Shown here: positions 8,485 to 17,227 of the stretch, one piece after another
Numbering within the stretch: position 1 is the stretch's first letter
Layout: every line of letters begins with the position of its first letter
Origin: Vibrio sp. CDRSL-10 TSBA
GTDB taxonomy: Bacteria; Pseudomonadota; Gammaproteobacteria; Enterobacterales; Vibrionaceae
DNA: 64,000 nt
Assembly: GCA_039696685.1 (NCBI GenBank)
Contig: CP155565.1
Span: 620,001 to 684,000, forward strand
Reading direction: 5' to 3'
Position numbers and translations under genes: made by a program
The notes under the pieces: model-generated
The model's database searches: none
What the model was told of the DNA's origin: nothing
Seen by the model: the letters and a program-made list of their open reading frames with translations, nothing else

Positions 8485-9171
8485 ATGAAATTAAGTAAAC
8501 GTCTCAAACTACTGGAAAACCAGGTACGCCAACACTACGACCATATCTGGGATTGCTGCTGCGACCATGGTCTCCTCGGAGCAGCGCTGCTCGAGCGCCA
8601 GGCTGGCGGACAAATACACTTTGTTGATATCGTGCCGGACTTGATGACGTCATTACAGCAGCGCCTGAATAGTTATTTTGGCCAGGAGTGGCCTTGTCCA
8701 TGGCAGACCTACTGTATGGACGTTGCGCGAATTCCGCTAGCCGACATGTGCGGCTCACACCTGGTCATCATTGCTGGTGTCGGCGGTGACCTGATGTCAG
8801 ATTTGATTGCAGCCATCTGTAGCGCTAATCCAAACACGCCGCTGGAATTTCTGTTGTGTCCGGTTCACCACACGTATACGCTTAGAGAACAGCTGCGCCA
8901 TCTTAAATGTCGCATCATTAAAGAAGAATTGATTGAAGACAACCGCCGCTTTTACGAAATATTGCACCTGACGACAAACCATCAGTACAGCAGTCAACCT
9001 CTGGTCAGTCTGACCGGGGACAGTTTATGGCGCACTGAATGTGAATCCAGTCGACAGCTTGCCCGCCGTTACCAACAAAAATTACTGGCCCATTATGGGC
9101 GCATGCAACAAAGCAATCCGCAAAAAGTCGCGCCTATTTTAACTGCCTATCAATCGGTTGTGATTGCATAG
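8485..9171 (+). CDS. trmK: tRNA (adenine-N1)-methyltransferase, TrmK family
   Basis: 228 residues. TrmK methylates N1 of A22 in tRNA; the gammaproteobacterial members form a variant branch. The N-terminal SAM site reads WDCCCDHGLLGAALLE (normally D-I-G-S-D-H-x-x-L), followed by IHFVDIVPDLM, then VIIAGVGGDLMSDLI and EFLLCPVHHTYTLREQL, which match the conserved GMGG and Q/P-x4-LR elements. The C-terminal coiled extension (RQLARRYQQKLLAHYGRM) is also typical. Convergent with the GNAT gene at 9202. The Cys-rich start of the SAM loop is unusual and may indicate altered activity. Confidence 0.8.
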   Translation: MKLSKRLKLLENQVRQHYDHIWDCCCDHGLLGAALLERQAGGQIHFVDIVPDLMTSLQQRLNSYFGQEWPCPWQTYCMDVARIPLADMCGSHLVIIAGVGGDLMSDLIAAICSANPNTPLEFLLCPVHHTYTLREQLRHLKCRIIKEELIEDNRRFYEILHLTTNHQYSSQPLVSLTGDSLWRTECESSRQLARRYQQKLLAHYGRMQQSNPQKVAPILTAYQSVVIA

Positions 9172-9201
9172 GCAATCTTAGCCAGCTGCCCTGTTTTTGA
9201 C

Positions 9202-9663
9202 TCACTGCGCTAATACCAGGGTCATAAACTTGCTGTTGGGATCCGGTTGGTAATCGCCAAAAGGTTCACAATCAACAAAGCCATATTTGGCGTACAAACA
9301 ATGCGCTGCGCTAAAGTACTCTTGAGTGCCGGTTTCCAGGCTAAGCTGTTTAAAGCCTCTGGATTTCGCCTCGGTGATAAGATGATGGAGAAGCTTGGTC
9401 GCGACCCCTTTGTTACGCGCAGCGCCGGCAGTACGCATCGATTTAATTTCGCCATGCTCAGGGCTTAATGATTTGAGAGCCACGCAACCGAGCACACTAT
9501 CGCCTTCAGCCGCTGACCAGAAAGTAATTGAAGGGTGTTGTAACGCTTCGACATCCAATGCATGGACACTTTCCGCCGGTGAGGTTGCATGCATATCGGC
9601 TAAATGCTCTTCCAGCAAGCCAATGATGCCCGCTCCTTGTAAATCATCGATTTTTATTTCCAC
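9202..9663 (-). CDS. GNAT-family N-acetyltransferase
   Basis: 153 residues. Motif A for acetyl-CoA binding is RNKGVATKLLHHLITEAKSRGFKQLSLETG (residues about 84-113). EYFSAAHCLYAKYGFVDCEPFGDYQPDPNSKFMTL is the C-terminal half typical of small YbdJ/YafP-like acetyltransferases. Acceptor unknown. Stands alone, convergent with trmK. Confidence 0.87.
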   Translation of the reverse strand: MEIKIDDLQGAGIIGLLEEHLADMHATSPAESVHALDVEALQHPSITFWSAAEGDSVLGCVALKSLSPEHGEIKSMRTAGAARNKGVATKLLHHLITEAKSRGFKQLSLETGTQEYFSAAHCLYAKYGFVDCEPFGDYQPDPNSKFMTLVLAQ

Positions 9664-9729
9664 TTTAACTTCCTTACAACTCTGGCTACAGGTTCGTATT
9701 CCTGCCCGGTAATCGGCGCCTCACAGCAA

Positions 9730-9797
9730 TTAGTCTATTCTGGCAATTAGTCTATTTTGGCAATTAGTCTATTTTGGCAATTGGTCGTCTATTCAGG
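9730..9797. repeat. 17-bp tandem repeat, three and a half units
   Basis: Units 9730-9746, 9747-9763 and 9764-9780 read TTAGTCTATTYTGGCAA with one variable base, followed by a degenerate partial copy. They lie in the gap between the GNAT gene (starting at 9663) and the isochorismatase-like gene (ending at 9880), upstream of the GNAT gene. A second small duplication, CTGATATTAA with GGCGGCC between copies, follows at about 9808-9838. Confidence 0.75.
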
Positions 9798-9879
9798 CGG
9801 CCGTGTCTGATATTAACGCAGGCGGCCTGATATTAATGTCGGTTGCTACATGATTAAAGTGTGCTGCAAACAGAACCTG

Positions 9880-10422
9880 TTATTTGATCAGTTGTAGAAT
9901 GGGCTTAAAGCTTTCGCTGCGGCAATCTTTCACCAGCTCGTACAAACACATTTCCACCGACGTTTTATGCGCACCAAGCGCGCACATCTTTTCGATACCT
10001 AACTGACGATTAGCCTGACTGCGTGAAGAGATACAATCTTGCACCACTTCTACCTGATAGCCGCTTTGCAGTAAACCGGCCACTGTCTGATACACACAGA
10101 TATGGCTCTCGATGCCGCACACCAGCCAATATGATACCCCAGCCTGCATAATCGCTTCTGCAAACGGGGCTTCAGTGCCTGCACAAAAGTGGAATTTTTG
10201 AATCGGATGATGACCCGGTGCCAACAACTCACCAATTTCCGCAACGGTTGCGCCGAGTTTATCGGGATTCTGTTCCAGCCATATCACAGGCAGTCCCAGA
10301 ATTTGCGCCCCTTTAATCAGTTTGGCTGTTGCGTCCAGTACCGCTTGGCTATCGTGGACCAATCGCGCCAACCTGCCTTGAACATCAACCACGATCAGAC
10401 CGGTATTTTCTTTGACTAACAT
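9880..10422 (-). CDS. Isochorismatase-like hydrolase (YcaC-type)
   Basis: 180 residues, uninterrupted. TGLIVVDVQGRLARLV provides the catalytic Asp, KFHFCAGTEAPF the Lys region, and LVCGIESHICVYQTVAGLL the nucleophile Cys near residue 114 with the cis-peptide region before it. The arrangement resembles YcaC-type hydrolases of unknown substrate. ATG at 10422. It is not closely similar to the other isochorismatase-like gene at 3213. The HAD gene downstream of the window direction is on the same strand but 50 bp away, so a shared transcript is possible. Confidence 0.87.
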   Translation of the reverse strand: MLVKENTGLIVVDVQGRLARLVHDSQAVLDATAKLIKGAQILGLPVIWLEQNPDKLGATVAEIGELLAPGHHPIQKFHFCAGTEAPFAEAIMQAGVSYWLVCGIESHICVYQTVAGLLQSGYQVEVVQDCISSRSQANRQLGIEKMCALGAHKTSVEMCLYELVKDCRSESFKPILQLIK

Positions 10423-10475
10423 GATTTAGCTACCTAATGAAACATTCGTTCAGCACTGATTGCCTGATGGCTTGC

Positions 10476-10953
10476 TCACAAGTCTAAAATATCCGTAAGA
10501 CAATGCACGACCGGTCCGGCATAAGTGCTGGTAAATGGCTGATGGCCCGGGTTGTACCAGATGGTCTGCAAACCGGCCTCTGCGGCGGGTAAAATATCAT
10601 TTTCCAGCGTATCACCGACCATAGTGACCGCAGCAGGAACTGCGTTCAAATGCTCGATAATCATGTGGTAGAACAACGGCGTTTCCTTTCGAAACGCCGA
10701 GAGTCTGTTTACAGAAATAGCCCCGGATATAATCATCCAGACCAACACGTAAAAATGCATTTCGAACATCTGCTTCAACCGAGTTCTCTGCGTTGGTGGC
10801 GATATAGATCTCTGCGCGCTGGCTCAGACGGCGCAACGTTTCCAACGCGTGAGGCGTAGCTTCCACTTGTGGCCAGTCGCACATTTTTCCCGGCAGAGAG
10901 GGGTTATCAATCATCAGAGTGTCCCCCCAGTCAAACAGATAAATCCTACTCAT
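10476..10953 (-). CDS. HAD-superfamily hydrolase
   Basis: About 158 residues. Motif I is LFDWGDTLM with Asp nucleophile, motif II IYIATNAEN, and motif IV TMVGDTLENDILPAAEAGL. No cap domain of usual size is visible, so it is probably a small phosphatase. The frame breaks at GAAAC 10691-10695 (GTTTC on the coding strand); dropping one base joins KQTLGV to RKETPLFYHMIIEHL. A second GAAAC four bases away in the same gene is read normally. The ATG at 10953 has AAGG upstream. Confidence 0.82.
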
Positions 10954-11057
10954 CACTTTAACCTTGCTAGCTTGTTTACCCTTGTTCTCTTTTTACTCTA
11001 TGTCCTTCACCTTGCAAGCCCGCCTCCTGGTAACCTAAACCAGTGAAGGCAGCCCGG

Positions 11058-11594
11058 CTAAAAGACATCACCACCCTGTTCAAGATACTCGATCTCTTCC
11101 GTGGTCGAAATCCGGCCAAGAATGGAGTTACGGTGCGGATAGCGACCGAAGCGGTCAATCACAACTTTATGTCTCACTTCAAAGTCCAGATTGCCTTGCT
11201 GACCAAGTTCAGAGTACAGATCGACCGCTGCAGCGTGTATCAGGCGCGATTCACTGTGCATAAACGGCATATAGAGAAAAACCTGCTCTTCCCTGGTGAG
11301 CTGCTTGTTGTAGCCTTTTTCTATCGCAAATTGAGACAATGCCAGAGCCAGCGGATCGTTAACGAAAGCCTCGCGGCGTCCGCGATAAATATTACGAGAA
11401 AACTGATCCAGAACGATCACCTCGGCCAACGCGCCCTGTGGACACTGCCGCCAATGAAACAACTCACCTTTCACTGCCTGCTCATGTAGCGGTAAAAAAC
11501 GGTCACGAATTTGATCGTCCAATGCTGTGTCTTTCTGCCACCACATTTCCGGCGTGATCTCATTAAACCAGAATGTCAGAACACTTTGATACAT
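11058..11594 (-). CDS. DUF924 family protein
   Basis: 178 residues with the full family pattern: VLTFWFNEITPEMWWQKD at the start, then VIVLDQFSRNIYRG, FLYMPFMHSES and VVIDRFGRYPHRNSILGR. The family is predicted to have a tetratricopeptide-like all-helical fold and its function is unknown. Single gene; ATG at 11594 with AGGAG in the usual place upstream. Confidence 0.9.
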   Translation of the reverse strand: MYQSVLTFWFNEITPEMWWQKDTALDDQIRDRFLPLHEQAVKGELFHWRQCPQGALAEVIVLDQFSRNIYRGRREAFVNDPLALALSQFAIEKGYNKQLTREEQVFLYMPFMHSESRLIHAAAVDLYSELGQQGNLDFEVRHKVVIDRFGRYPHRNSILGRISTTEEIEYLEQGGDVF

Positions 11595-11655
11595 ATCTAA
11601 CTCCTTTAGTCAGAACTGAAAGTATAGAACGTGTACAACTGTTCGCATTCACATG

Positions 11656-12141
11656 CTAATCACGTCTGTTAAGAGGAAAATTAAGAATCATAATCTGCTG
11701 TGGCCCTGCATCACCACCCAGATAAAGTTCACCTGTGTCACGAAATCCACCCAGCTCGTAACATCTTTTCGCCGCGGGATTTTTGCAGTTTACCGTCAGA
11801 TATATGGTGTCGTACTGCGGATAGTGCGCCGGTAAATAAATCGAGAGTAGTTGTACGGCCTGCTTGCCAAATCCCTGGCCCTGAAACGGTTCCGACACAA
11901 AGAATGCACGTAGCCCCAGGCTGCCTGGCGCAGCAAACGGATACTGAGCACTATAGGTGGTATCTATCAGGAAGAAACCCACCACAGTGTCATTGAACAA
12001 CATGACATGAGGATGAATGAAGTTATCAATGTTCACCATGATATCTTCGATACAACCTACAAACTTGATCTGCTCGGGTGCTACTTGCAATTCGGCCACC
12101 TCCGCGAGGTGTTTCGGTTGCATCGGATGAAGGTTTAACAC
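11656..12141 (-). CDS. GNAT-family N-acetyltransferase
   Basis: 161 residues. The acetyl-CoA loop is FVSEPFQGQGFGKQAVQLLSIYL (Q-G-Q-G-F-G; residues about 87-109), followed by IYLTVNCKNPAAKRCYELGGFRDTGELY, which is the typical RimI-like motif B. Acceptor unknown. Together with the gene at 9202 it is one of two unrelated acetyltransferases in this region. Confidence 0.88.
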   Translation of the reverse strand: MLNLHPMQPKHLAEVAELQVAPEQIKFVGCIEDIMVNIDNFIHPHVMLFNDTVVGFFLIDTTYSAQYPFAAPGSLGLRAFFVSEPFQGQGFGKQAVQLLSIYLPAHYPQYDTIYLTVNCKNPAAKRCYELGGFRDTGELYLGGDAGPQQIMILNFPLNRRD

Positions 12142-12691
12142 GCCTGATTACCGCCTACTTAACGTATGTTTATATAAACACTGTAGCTTAAACAATCAGT
12201 TAACATAACCCCACGCCCCCATCAATGCGTTGAGCTGCGGGGTCACTTCACATAAATAACATTCTTTTCCAATCTGATTGACGGCGGCCAAAACCGCATC
12301 AGAGTTCATTGCAGGACAGGTAAAATCGCGCCGAGATAAGAACCTGAAAGTGCCTGATAGCGCAATGAGTATCCAAGCCGCACCAGATATAGAAGCCTGT
12401 GTCAGGTATAGAAGCCCGCGTCAGGTATAAAAAATCAATGCTCTCATTAACCAGACCTTAGCCGCAGTTGATTGCAGCCGTTTCCGGACCTTGGACTGAA
12501 CGGTTCCCCACGCGTAATCGAATACCCGTAGAGATTCTCTGTTTTTAGTTCAGTGAATTAGGGCTAGACTGTGGTTATGCCCGACCAAGCGGGTCTTAGA
12601 GGCGGTTGAACTTTCGGGCTTGTACAGAGTCCGAATCATTATCCCGAAAATTCAACCGCTTTTATAATGTCCAATAAACTAAGGAATCATC
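12142..12691. other. Long intergenic region upstream of the peroxiredoxin gene
   Basis: No convincing protein gene. It holds a 19-bp direct repeat (12385-12403 and 12404-12422 with a partial third copy), a 17-bp inverted repeat (12602-12618 / 12643-12659) and a TATAAT box at 12663-12668 that fits the -10 element of the peroxiredoxin promoter. A 37-codon frame on the minus strand ending near 12200 is too short to support as a gene. Confidence 0.5.
12602..12659 (+). promoter_or_regulatory. Long inverted repeat ahead of the peroxiredoxin gene
   Basis: GCGGTTGAACTTTCGGG and CCCGAAAATTCAACCGC pair over 17 bp with one mismatch, around a 24-base loop, followed by TTTT. It ends three bases before the TATAAT box of the downstream gene. 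It could be a terminator for a short upstream RNA, or an operator overlapping the -35 region. Confidence 0.55.
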
Positions 12692-13165
12692 ATGATTGAA
12701 CAAGGACAAAACCTTCCTGAAGCCACTCTGAGCGAGCTGACTAAAGACGGAATGGTGAATCACGACGTCAAAGAACTGTTTGCCGGTAAAAAAGTTGTGC
12801 TGTTTGCAGTACCAGGTGCCTTCACTCCGACCTGCTCTGAATCTCACCTGCCTGGTTACGTAGTACTGGCTGACAAACTGAAAGAAAAAGGCGTTGATTT
12901 GATCGCTTGTGTTGCAGTTAACGATGCGTTCGTTATGCAAGCATGGGGCGAGGCGCAGAATGCATCTGAACTACTGATGCTGGCTGATGGCGATGCAAGC
13001 TTTACTAAAGCTCTGGGCCTGGAAATGGATACTGGCGCATTCGGCGGTGTTCGTTCACAGCGTTACGCGATGATTGTTGAAAACGGTGTAGTGACGACTC
13101 TGAATGTTGAGCCACCTAAATCGTTTGAAGTCAGCAAAGCAGAAACTATTCTTGCAGCGTTGTAA
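12692..13165 (+). CDS. Peroxiredoxin, Prx5 (AhpE/PMP20-like) type
   Basis: 157 residues. Reduces hydrogen peroxide and alkyl hydroperoxides. The peroxidatic motif PGAFTPTCSESHLPGYV has the catalytic Cys near residue 49, with conserved Pro/Thr, and VNDAFVMQAWG and GALGLEMD-like blocks (ALGLEMDTGAFGGVRSQRYAMIV) identify the Prx5 class. In some relatives a glutaredoxin domain is fused; here it is not. AAGGAATC precedes the ATG. The promoter and a long hairpin lie immediately upstream and a strong terminator follows. Confidence 0.94.
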   Translation: MIEQGQNLPEATLSELTKDGMVNHDVKELFAGKKVVLFAVPGAFTPTCSESHLPGYVVLADKLKEKGVDLIACVAVNDAFVMQAWGEAQNASELLMLADGDASFTKALGLEMDTGAFGGVRSQRYAMIVENGVVTTLNVEPPKSFEVSKAETILAAL

Positions 13166-13183
13166 TTACGCTAAATGATGACA

Positions 13184-13215
13184 AAACACCAGGTCAGTGA
13201 CCTGGTGTTTTTTTA
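13184..13215 (+). terminator. Rho-independent terminator after the peroxiredoxin gene
   Basis: Perfect 12-bp stem AACACCAGGTCA / TGACCTGGTGTT followed by seven T residues. Confidence 0.92.
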
Positions 13216-13268
13216 TTGCTTTCATTGCTTATGCGCTATGACCACCTGCATCGCCAAGCAAGGATCTT

Positions 13269-13665
13269 TTATTGATCCGCTGGGTGATGAACCCCGTCAT
13301 ATGTCTTGACGTGGCCCAGTTCAAACGGGTTAACGCCTTCCAGACACGCCACGTTGTAGCCATACTGAGTCGGATTGGATCGGCGCCGGTGATGCGTATA
13401 AATACCGCACACAGAACAGAAGAAGTGCTGAGCAGTGCGCGTACCAAACTGATACAGACGCAACGCTTCCTGCCCCTTGACGATGCGCAGGTTTCTCCAA
13501 CGGGACTGACGCGACAATCGCACCGCGGCGCCGGCACATTGAACAATCACAGCGACGTGGATCCTCTATTCCGCGGGGTAAAGTCAACTCCAGCTCAATG
13601 GTACCGCAATGGCAGCTTGCCGTGTGTTTCTCCCGGATCTGAGTTTCGCCAACTTGCTTAATCAT
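13269..13665 (-). CDS. GFA-family (glutathione-dependent formaldehyde-activating-like) protein
   Basis: About 131 residues with the zinc-binding cysteines of the GFA fold: ASCHCGTIEL, RCDCSMCRRRGA and FCSVCGIYTHHRRR. The frame breaks at GTTTC 13491-13495; removing one base joins VASVPLE to NLRIVKGQEALRLYQFGTRT, as the family requires. The name derives from one Paracoccus enzyme; for most members the reaction is unknown. It is 29 bp from a second, distinct GFA gene on the same strand. Confidence 0.87.
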
Positions 13666-13694
13666 CTGAAATTTCAGGCTCCATCATCAGAAAC

Positions 13695-14108
13695 TCAAGA
13701 CTGCTTATCAAAAACCGCTACGCCTGACGGCAAAGTCAGCCAGCTCATTTTCTCACTTACCCACACATGTGCAGTTGGTTCGAATAAACGATCATCTTCA
13801 AGATCAACCGGGCGTAACTTGAGCTTGATGACCTCCGGCTGAGCCGGATTGAGGTGATAAATGCGATTGCTGCAGCGGACGCAGGAGAAACCTAAATTAT
13901 GATTACCACTTTCGGCAATTCGACCCCATTCCGTCATTTCACCATTAAATTCAATATCTTTTGCCGCAACAAGGGCCGTAATACTGTACGGTGCGGTCGA
14001 TAATTTCTGGCACTCTTTACAGTGACAAGCCATGACTTTCATCGGTGCTGCGTGTAACTGATAAGTAACCTGACCACATTGGCAGGAGGCGTGAATCGGA
14101 AACTGCAT
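13695..14108 (-). CDS. GFA-family protein
   Basis: 137 residues, uninterrupted. Zinc-ligand motifs SCQCGQVTYQL, CHCKECQKLSTAPYS and FSCVRCSNRIYHL follow the GFA order. It differs clearly from the neighbouring GFA gene, so the pair is not a recent duplication. The Tyr-His-Leu ending of the last motif replaces the more usual Gly-Ser. Likely co-transcribed with the downstream GFA gene. Confidence 0.87.
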   Translation of the reverse strand: MQFPIHASCQCGQVTYQLHAAPMKVMACHCKECQKLSTAPYSITALVAAKDIEFNGEMTEWGRIAESGNHNLGFSCVRCSNRIYHLNPAQPEVIKLKLRPVDLEDDRLFEPTAHVWVSEKMSWLTLPSGVAVFDKQS

Positions 14109-14345
14109 AATCTTCTATTCCTTTGAGATGCACCTGGCGAAGCACGTCATGTGATGCCTGAGTGAAGGGTAACGTAAAATTGAAGCACGTTATCATGGCG
14201 CAAAAGTTCCAATCCAACGACGGCTAATCGGTAAAAATAATGTTTCATTTTTAACAGATGCACAACCAACAAAAACGCAATATTGTAAAAGCAAGCCCGC
14301 AAAGTGTGAGGCTCAGCATAAAAATAACGATTCAGAGGAAGTTTT

Positions 14346-14528
14346 ATGAAAATATTGATTCAATATACACAGACTGGTATGTACAAAGACGATGCATGGG
14401 AAACACCAGCGTTACATCTTAAAGGCCAGCTGCATGCGGTTTCTCCTTCATACGCCGCACAGTTAATTCAACGTAACCAGGCAAGCCTGTATACCGATGA
14501 AAACAAAAACGTGGTGATCAGCGCATAG
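14346..14528 (+). CDS. Small conserved-looking hypothetical protein
   Basis: 60 residues starting MKILIQYTQTGMYKDDAWE. A good ribosome site (AGAGGAAG) lies seven bases before the ATG and the composition looks coding. No domain recognised. Soluble, without signal peptide. Single gene between the divergent GFA pair and a repeat-rich gap. Confidence 0.6.
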   Translation: MKILIQYTQTGMYKDDAWETPALHLKGQLHAVSPSYAAQLIQRNQASLYTDENKNVVISA

Positions 14529-15019
14529 TACAGAATAGTGCCCGACCTCCCCTTCCCGGTACCTGTTTCGGCTCAGTGTAGCAACGACGCTCAACCGTTT
14601 AACGCTGCACTCCAATCAGCCTGCAGATATCCACAAAGCACTGAGGTTCCATTAAAATCTCAGATAATGAAGACTTTCCAGGCAATATCAGCGTGCAGAA
14701 GTACCGCCCAGTAGCTGATATTGCCTTATTTACCTCGCCACTATTTTAACGCGCTCCTTCACCTCAACATTCTTTACTCCACGTCACCGCGAAACTATTT
14801 CGACACTCAACCCGCTTCAGCACTAAACCATTTCAGTACTAAGCCATTTCAGCACTAAGTAAGGTATAGCCGATAGTATTCACATCGATGTGATCCCAAA
14901 CGACAGATAGCAAAACGCACCACCATGATGGCAGTGCGTGACAGGTATTTACTTTAAAAGACCCACAGCAGAAACCAGAAAATGACTGGCGTCTGGTGCG
15001 TCGTTTCCGGCAGTCCGGA
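14529..15019. other. Intergenic region with a perfect inverted repeat and a 16-bp tandem repeat
   Basis: No supported gene. A perfect 13-bp inverted repeat AGGCAATATCAGC / GCTGATATTGCCT occupies 14680-14692 and 14714-14726 with a 21-base loop. A 16-bp tandem repeat (CATTTCAGYACTAAGY) runs from about 14814 to 14860 in three units. Confidence 0.6.
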
Positions 15020-15193
15020 TTAGCAGTTGCCTTTTTTAGCCTGACCCGGAGGACAGAATTGGCCGTGACCATCATGATGTCTGCCATCTGAGCCGACTCT
15101 AACATCGACATCGTCTACCCGGCCTTCAACTCGAGTCAGCTGACAACCAAAAAGTGTAAAAGATACCATTGCGATCAGTAGATAGTTTTTCAT
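15020..15193 (-). CDS. Small lipoprotein ending in FCPPGQAKKGNC
   Basis: 57 residues starting MKNYLLIAMVSFTLFGC; the LFGC lipobox places the acylated Cys at residue 17. The mature part is Asp/Gly/His-rich (GSDGRHHDGHGQ) and ends FCPPGQAKKGNC, a tail shared by a family of small enterobacterial and vibrio envelope proteins of unknown function. Found by reading the minus strand; a longer overlapping frame at 14839-15111 in another phase is a shadow. Confidence 0.72.
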   Translation of the reverse strand: MKNYLLIAMVSFTLFGCQLTRVEGRVDDVDVRVGSDGRHHDGHGQFCPPGQAKKGNC

Positions 15194-15373
15194 TTCAAAC
15201 TCTATTTGTTGTTATGGGTTTAATAGATGAATCTTAGTACTGTATACGCGGCAGTGAGCAGAATTGTTCTTTTTATGAAAAGAAATGGTGTTAATTATGA
15301 AAACAATAACTAAACAGAGTTTGTGATCACAATGGCTCATGTGATAACGGCATCGAGCCGCACGCTGCAACGA

Positions 15374-16111
15374 TTAATAATCCAGCCTGGATTCACAATC
15401 CGTCCTAGAATACGAAGGCTGACTGTCCAAACAATACCTGGACAAATGATGAGTCTCTGCGAGAGTCTGATACCAGTTGTTAAATACTAAATCGCACTGA
15501 TTCAACATCACTGAGCCAAACGGGTAGCTGCGATACTCAGCACACAGCGCCTGCAACTGCTGCGGATTCTGTAAAGGCTGACGAAATCGCATCGCCGTCA
15601 GATGAGCAGTAACCAGCTTATAGCGGGCATCAATGCTGGTTTGAAGACCGGAAGCCTGCAGACCGTCCCTTAATCTTTGGCGCAGAATGTCTAACTCATT
15701 ACCAACCGGGTAACCTTGAATGACGATGCATGAAGGCGATGCCGTCACGCCGCGCAGTTCTAGCTGAATCGGATCGAGGCCGCGCAAAGCGCGATGAAAC
15801 ACTTCTATGTAGGCTTGCGGGTTTATGTCGCTGAGCTGAAAACCTTGCAGGCAAGAGATAACCGACAGCAAGGTAACATGCAGTTCATCAGTCGGATAAT
15901 AGTATTGTTGTGGCTCGTGGTGACTAATGTGATCAAGAAACTGACCGACCCGAGCCGCAACATCCGGGCTGTTGTCCGCTAAATAAGCCAGAGCGGTGAT
16001 ACCACGCCGCGTGTCCGGCAGACCATTCAGATAAGGGTCGCATTGATACGAATTGCTGCTCAAAGCGTCAGTAAACTGCTGCCACATCTGTTCGTATATA
16101 TCGTTAACCAC
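15374..16111 (-). CDS. 2H phosphoesterase superfamily protein
   Basis: 245 residues with two H-x-T/S motifs about 95 residues apart: ELHVTLLSV near residue 77 and TAHLTAMRF near residue 171, which form the 2H catalytic pair found in 2',3'-cyclic phosphodiesterases, RNA ligases (LigT) and mutarotase-like relatives. VIQGYPVGNELDILRQRLR suggests binding of a nucleotide-like ligand between them. Closest to the orphan bacterial 2H group; substrate unknown. Followed by the VF530 gene upstream on the same strand across a 75-bp gap rich in CTTACCTTTA repeats. Confidence 0.75.
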   Translation of the reverse strand: MVNDIYEQMWQQFTDALSSNSYQCDPYLNGLPDTRRGITALAYLADNSPDVAARVGQFLDHISHHEPQQYYYPTDELHVTLLSVISCLQGFQLSDINPQAYIEVFHRALRGLDPIQLELRGVTASPSCIVIQGYPVGNELDILRQRLRDGLQASGLQTSIDARYKLVTAHLTAMRFRQPLQNPQQLQALCAEYRSYPFGSVMLNQCDLVFNNWYQTLAETHHLSRYCLDSQPSYSRTDCESRLDY

Positions 16112-16186
16112 TCTATTCTCCCTAGTTTCACGGCCTGCTTACTTTTATCGACTTACCTTTACCTGCTTACCTTTAGCAGCTGACCT

Positions 16187-16411
16187 TTAAGAACAGCAAA
16201 AGGTATCGATATATAAGGCTTCAACTTTATCACGCGCCCACTGAGTTTTACGTAAAAACTTCAGTGATGACTTGATGGATGGTGAGTTGTAAAAGCAGTT
16301 GATATTGACTTGTTCATACAGCTCCGGCCAACCGTAATGTTCGACCAGTTGTACTAAAATTTTTTCCAGAGTTAACCCGTGCAGAGGGTTATTCGGTTGA
16401 GCTTCACTCAT
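16187..16411 (-). CDS. VF530-family DNA-binding protein (DUF2132)
   Basis: 74 residues. [21 protein letters not shown] then [20 protein letters not shown] are the hallmark of the VF530/DUF2132 family, whose founding member is from Vibrio fischeri and adopts a SAP-like DNA-binding fold. ATG 16411 ([10 protein letters not shown]) with GGAAA upstream is preferred to the ATG at 16447. Confidence 0.87.
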   Translation of the reverse strand: MSEAQPNNPLHGLTLEKILVQLVEHYGWPELYEQVNINCFYNSPSIKSSLKFLRKTQWARDKVEALYIDTFCCS

Positions 16412-16484
16412 GAGATATTTTCCGGCTAAAGGCAGGTATTCGTACATTATTGACGACGAATCAGGGATCAGCAGATATAAAAAA

Positions 16485-16510
16485 GGAGAGCATAAGCTCT
16501 CCTTCTCTTA
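16485..16510 (-). terminator. Terminator of the thrS-infC-rpmI-rplT operon
   Basis: GGAGAGC-TTAT-GCTCTCC followed by six T on the minus strand, about 16 bp after the rplT stop. Confidence 0.92.
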
Positions 16511-16525
16511 AACCTGAACTGCTAA

Positions 16526-16879
16526 TTACAGAGCAGCTTTCGCTTTTTCTACAAGAACAGCAAATGCTGCTTTGTCGAATACTGCGATGTCAGCAAGAAT
16601 CTTACGGTCGATCTCGATAGATGCTTTCTTAAGACCGTTGATGAAACGGCTGTAAGATAGACCATTTTGACGAGAAGCCGCGTTGATACGTGCAATCCAC
16701 AGTTGACGGAATTGACGTTTCTTGTTGCGACGGTCACGGTAAGCGTATTGACCAGCTTTAGTAACTGCTTGGAAAGCTACGCGGTAAACACGTGAACGTG
16801 CACCGTAGTAACCTTTAGCTTGTTTCAGAACTTTCTTATGACGTGCACGAGCTTGTACACCACGTTTTACGCGAGGCAT
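16526..16879 (-). CDS. rplT: 50S ribosomal protein L20
   Basis: 117 residues, full length. [18 protein letters not shown] and [16 protein letters not shown] are the L20 signature; the basic N-terminal extension threads into 23S rRNA. In E. coli L20 also represses its own operon by binding the mRNA. Last gene of the thrS-infC-rpmI-rplT operon, 41 bp after rpmI. Confidence 0.98.
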   Translation of the reverse strand: MPRVKRGVQARARHKKVLKQAKGYYGARSRVYRVAFQAVTKAGQYAYRDRRNKKRQFRQLWIARINAASRQNGLSYSRFINGLKKASIEIDRKILADIAVFDKAAFAVLVEKAKAAL

Positions 16880-16920
16880 TATGTCTCTCCTAAACTAAAC
16901 GATAAATAAACTAAAAAGAA

Positions 16921-17115
16921 TTAAGCGTATGGCAGCATACGGATTACTGCAGCCACTTCACATTTAGGAAGGATTGCATTTGGACGTAGCTGACGCTTGT
17001 TCTTAGTAGTACGCTTAGTCAGGATGTGACGTTTAGTAGCGTGCTTGTACTTAATACCACCAGCAGTTTTCTTGAAACGCTTAGCAGCACCTTTGTTGGT
17101 TTTCATCTTAGGCAT
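16921..17115 (-). CDS. rpmI: 50S ribosomal protein L35
   Basis: 64 residues, full length: [32 protein letters not shown] and the Pro-Tyr-Ala end are typical. It lies 112 bp after infC. That gap is long for this operon and probably holds the site for L20-mediated translational control. Confidence 0.98.
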
Positions 17116-17227
17116 GATGAATAACTCCGCATTGTAGTAGTTTAATAAACAACGTAATCAGGGCGAATAAAACCCTACCGTCTTACCCTTACGGGGACGG
17201 CCAGGTCAATTACTTGTAAGCCGTTAA

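Noticed and set aside
12200..12350. Minus-strand 37-codon frame upstream of the peroxiredoxin gene
   Set aside because: Too short, no ribosome site, and no recognisable family; may be a gene remnant but cannot be supported.
14839..15111. 90-codon minus-strand frame
   Set aside because: Overlaps the small lipoprotein gene in another phase and has no family features.
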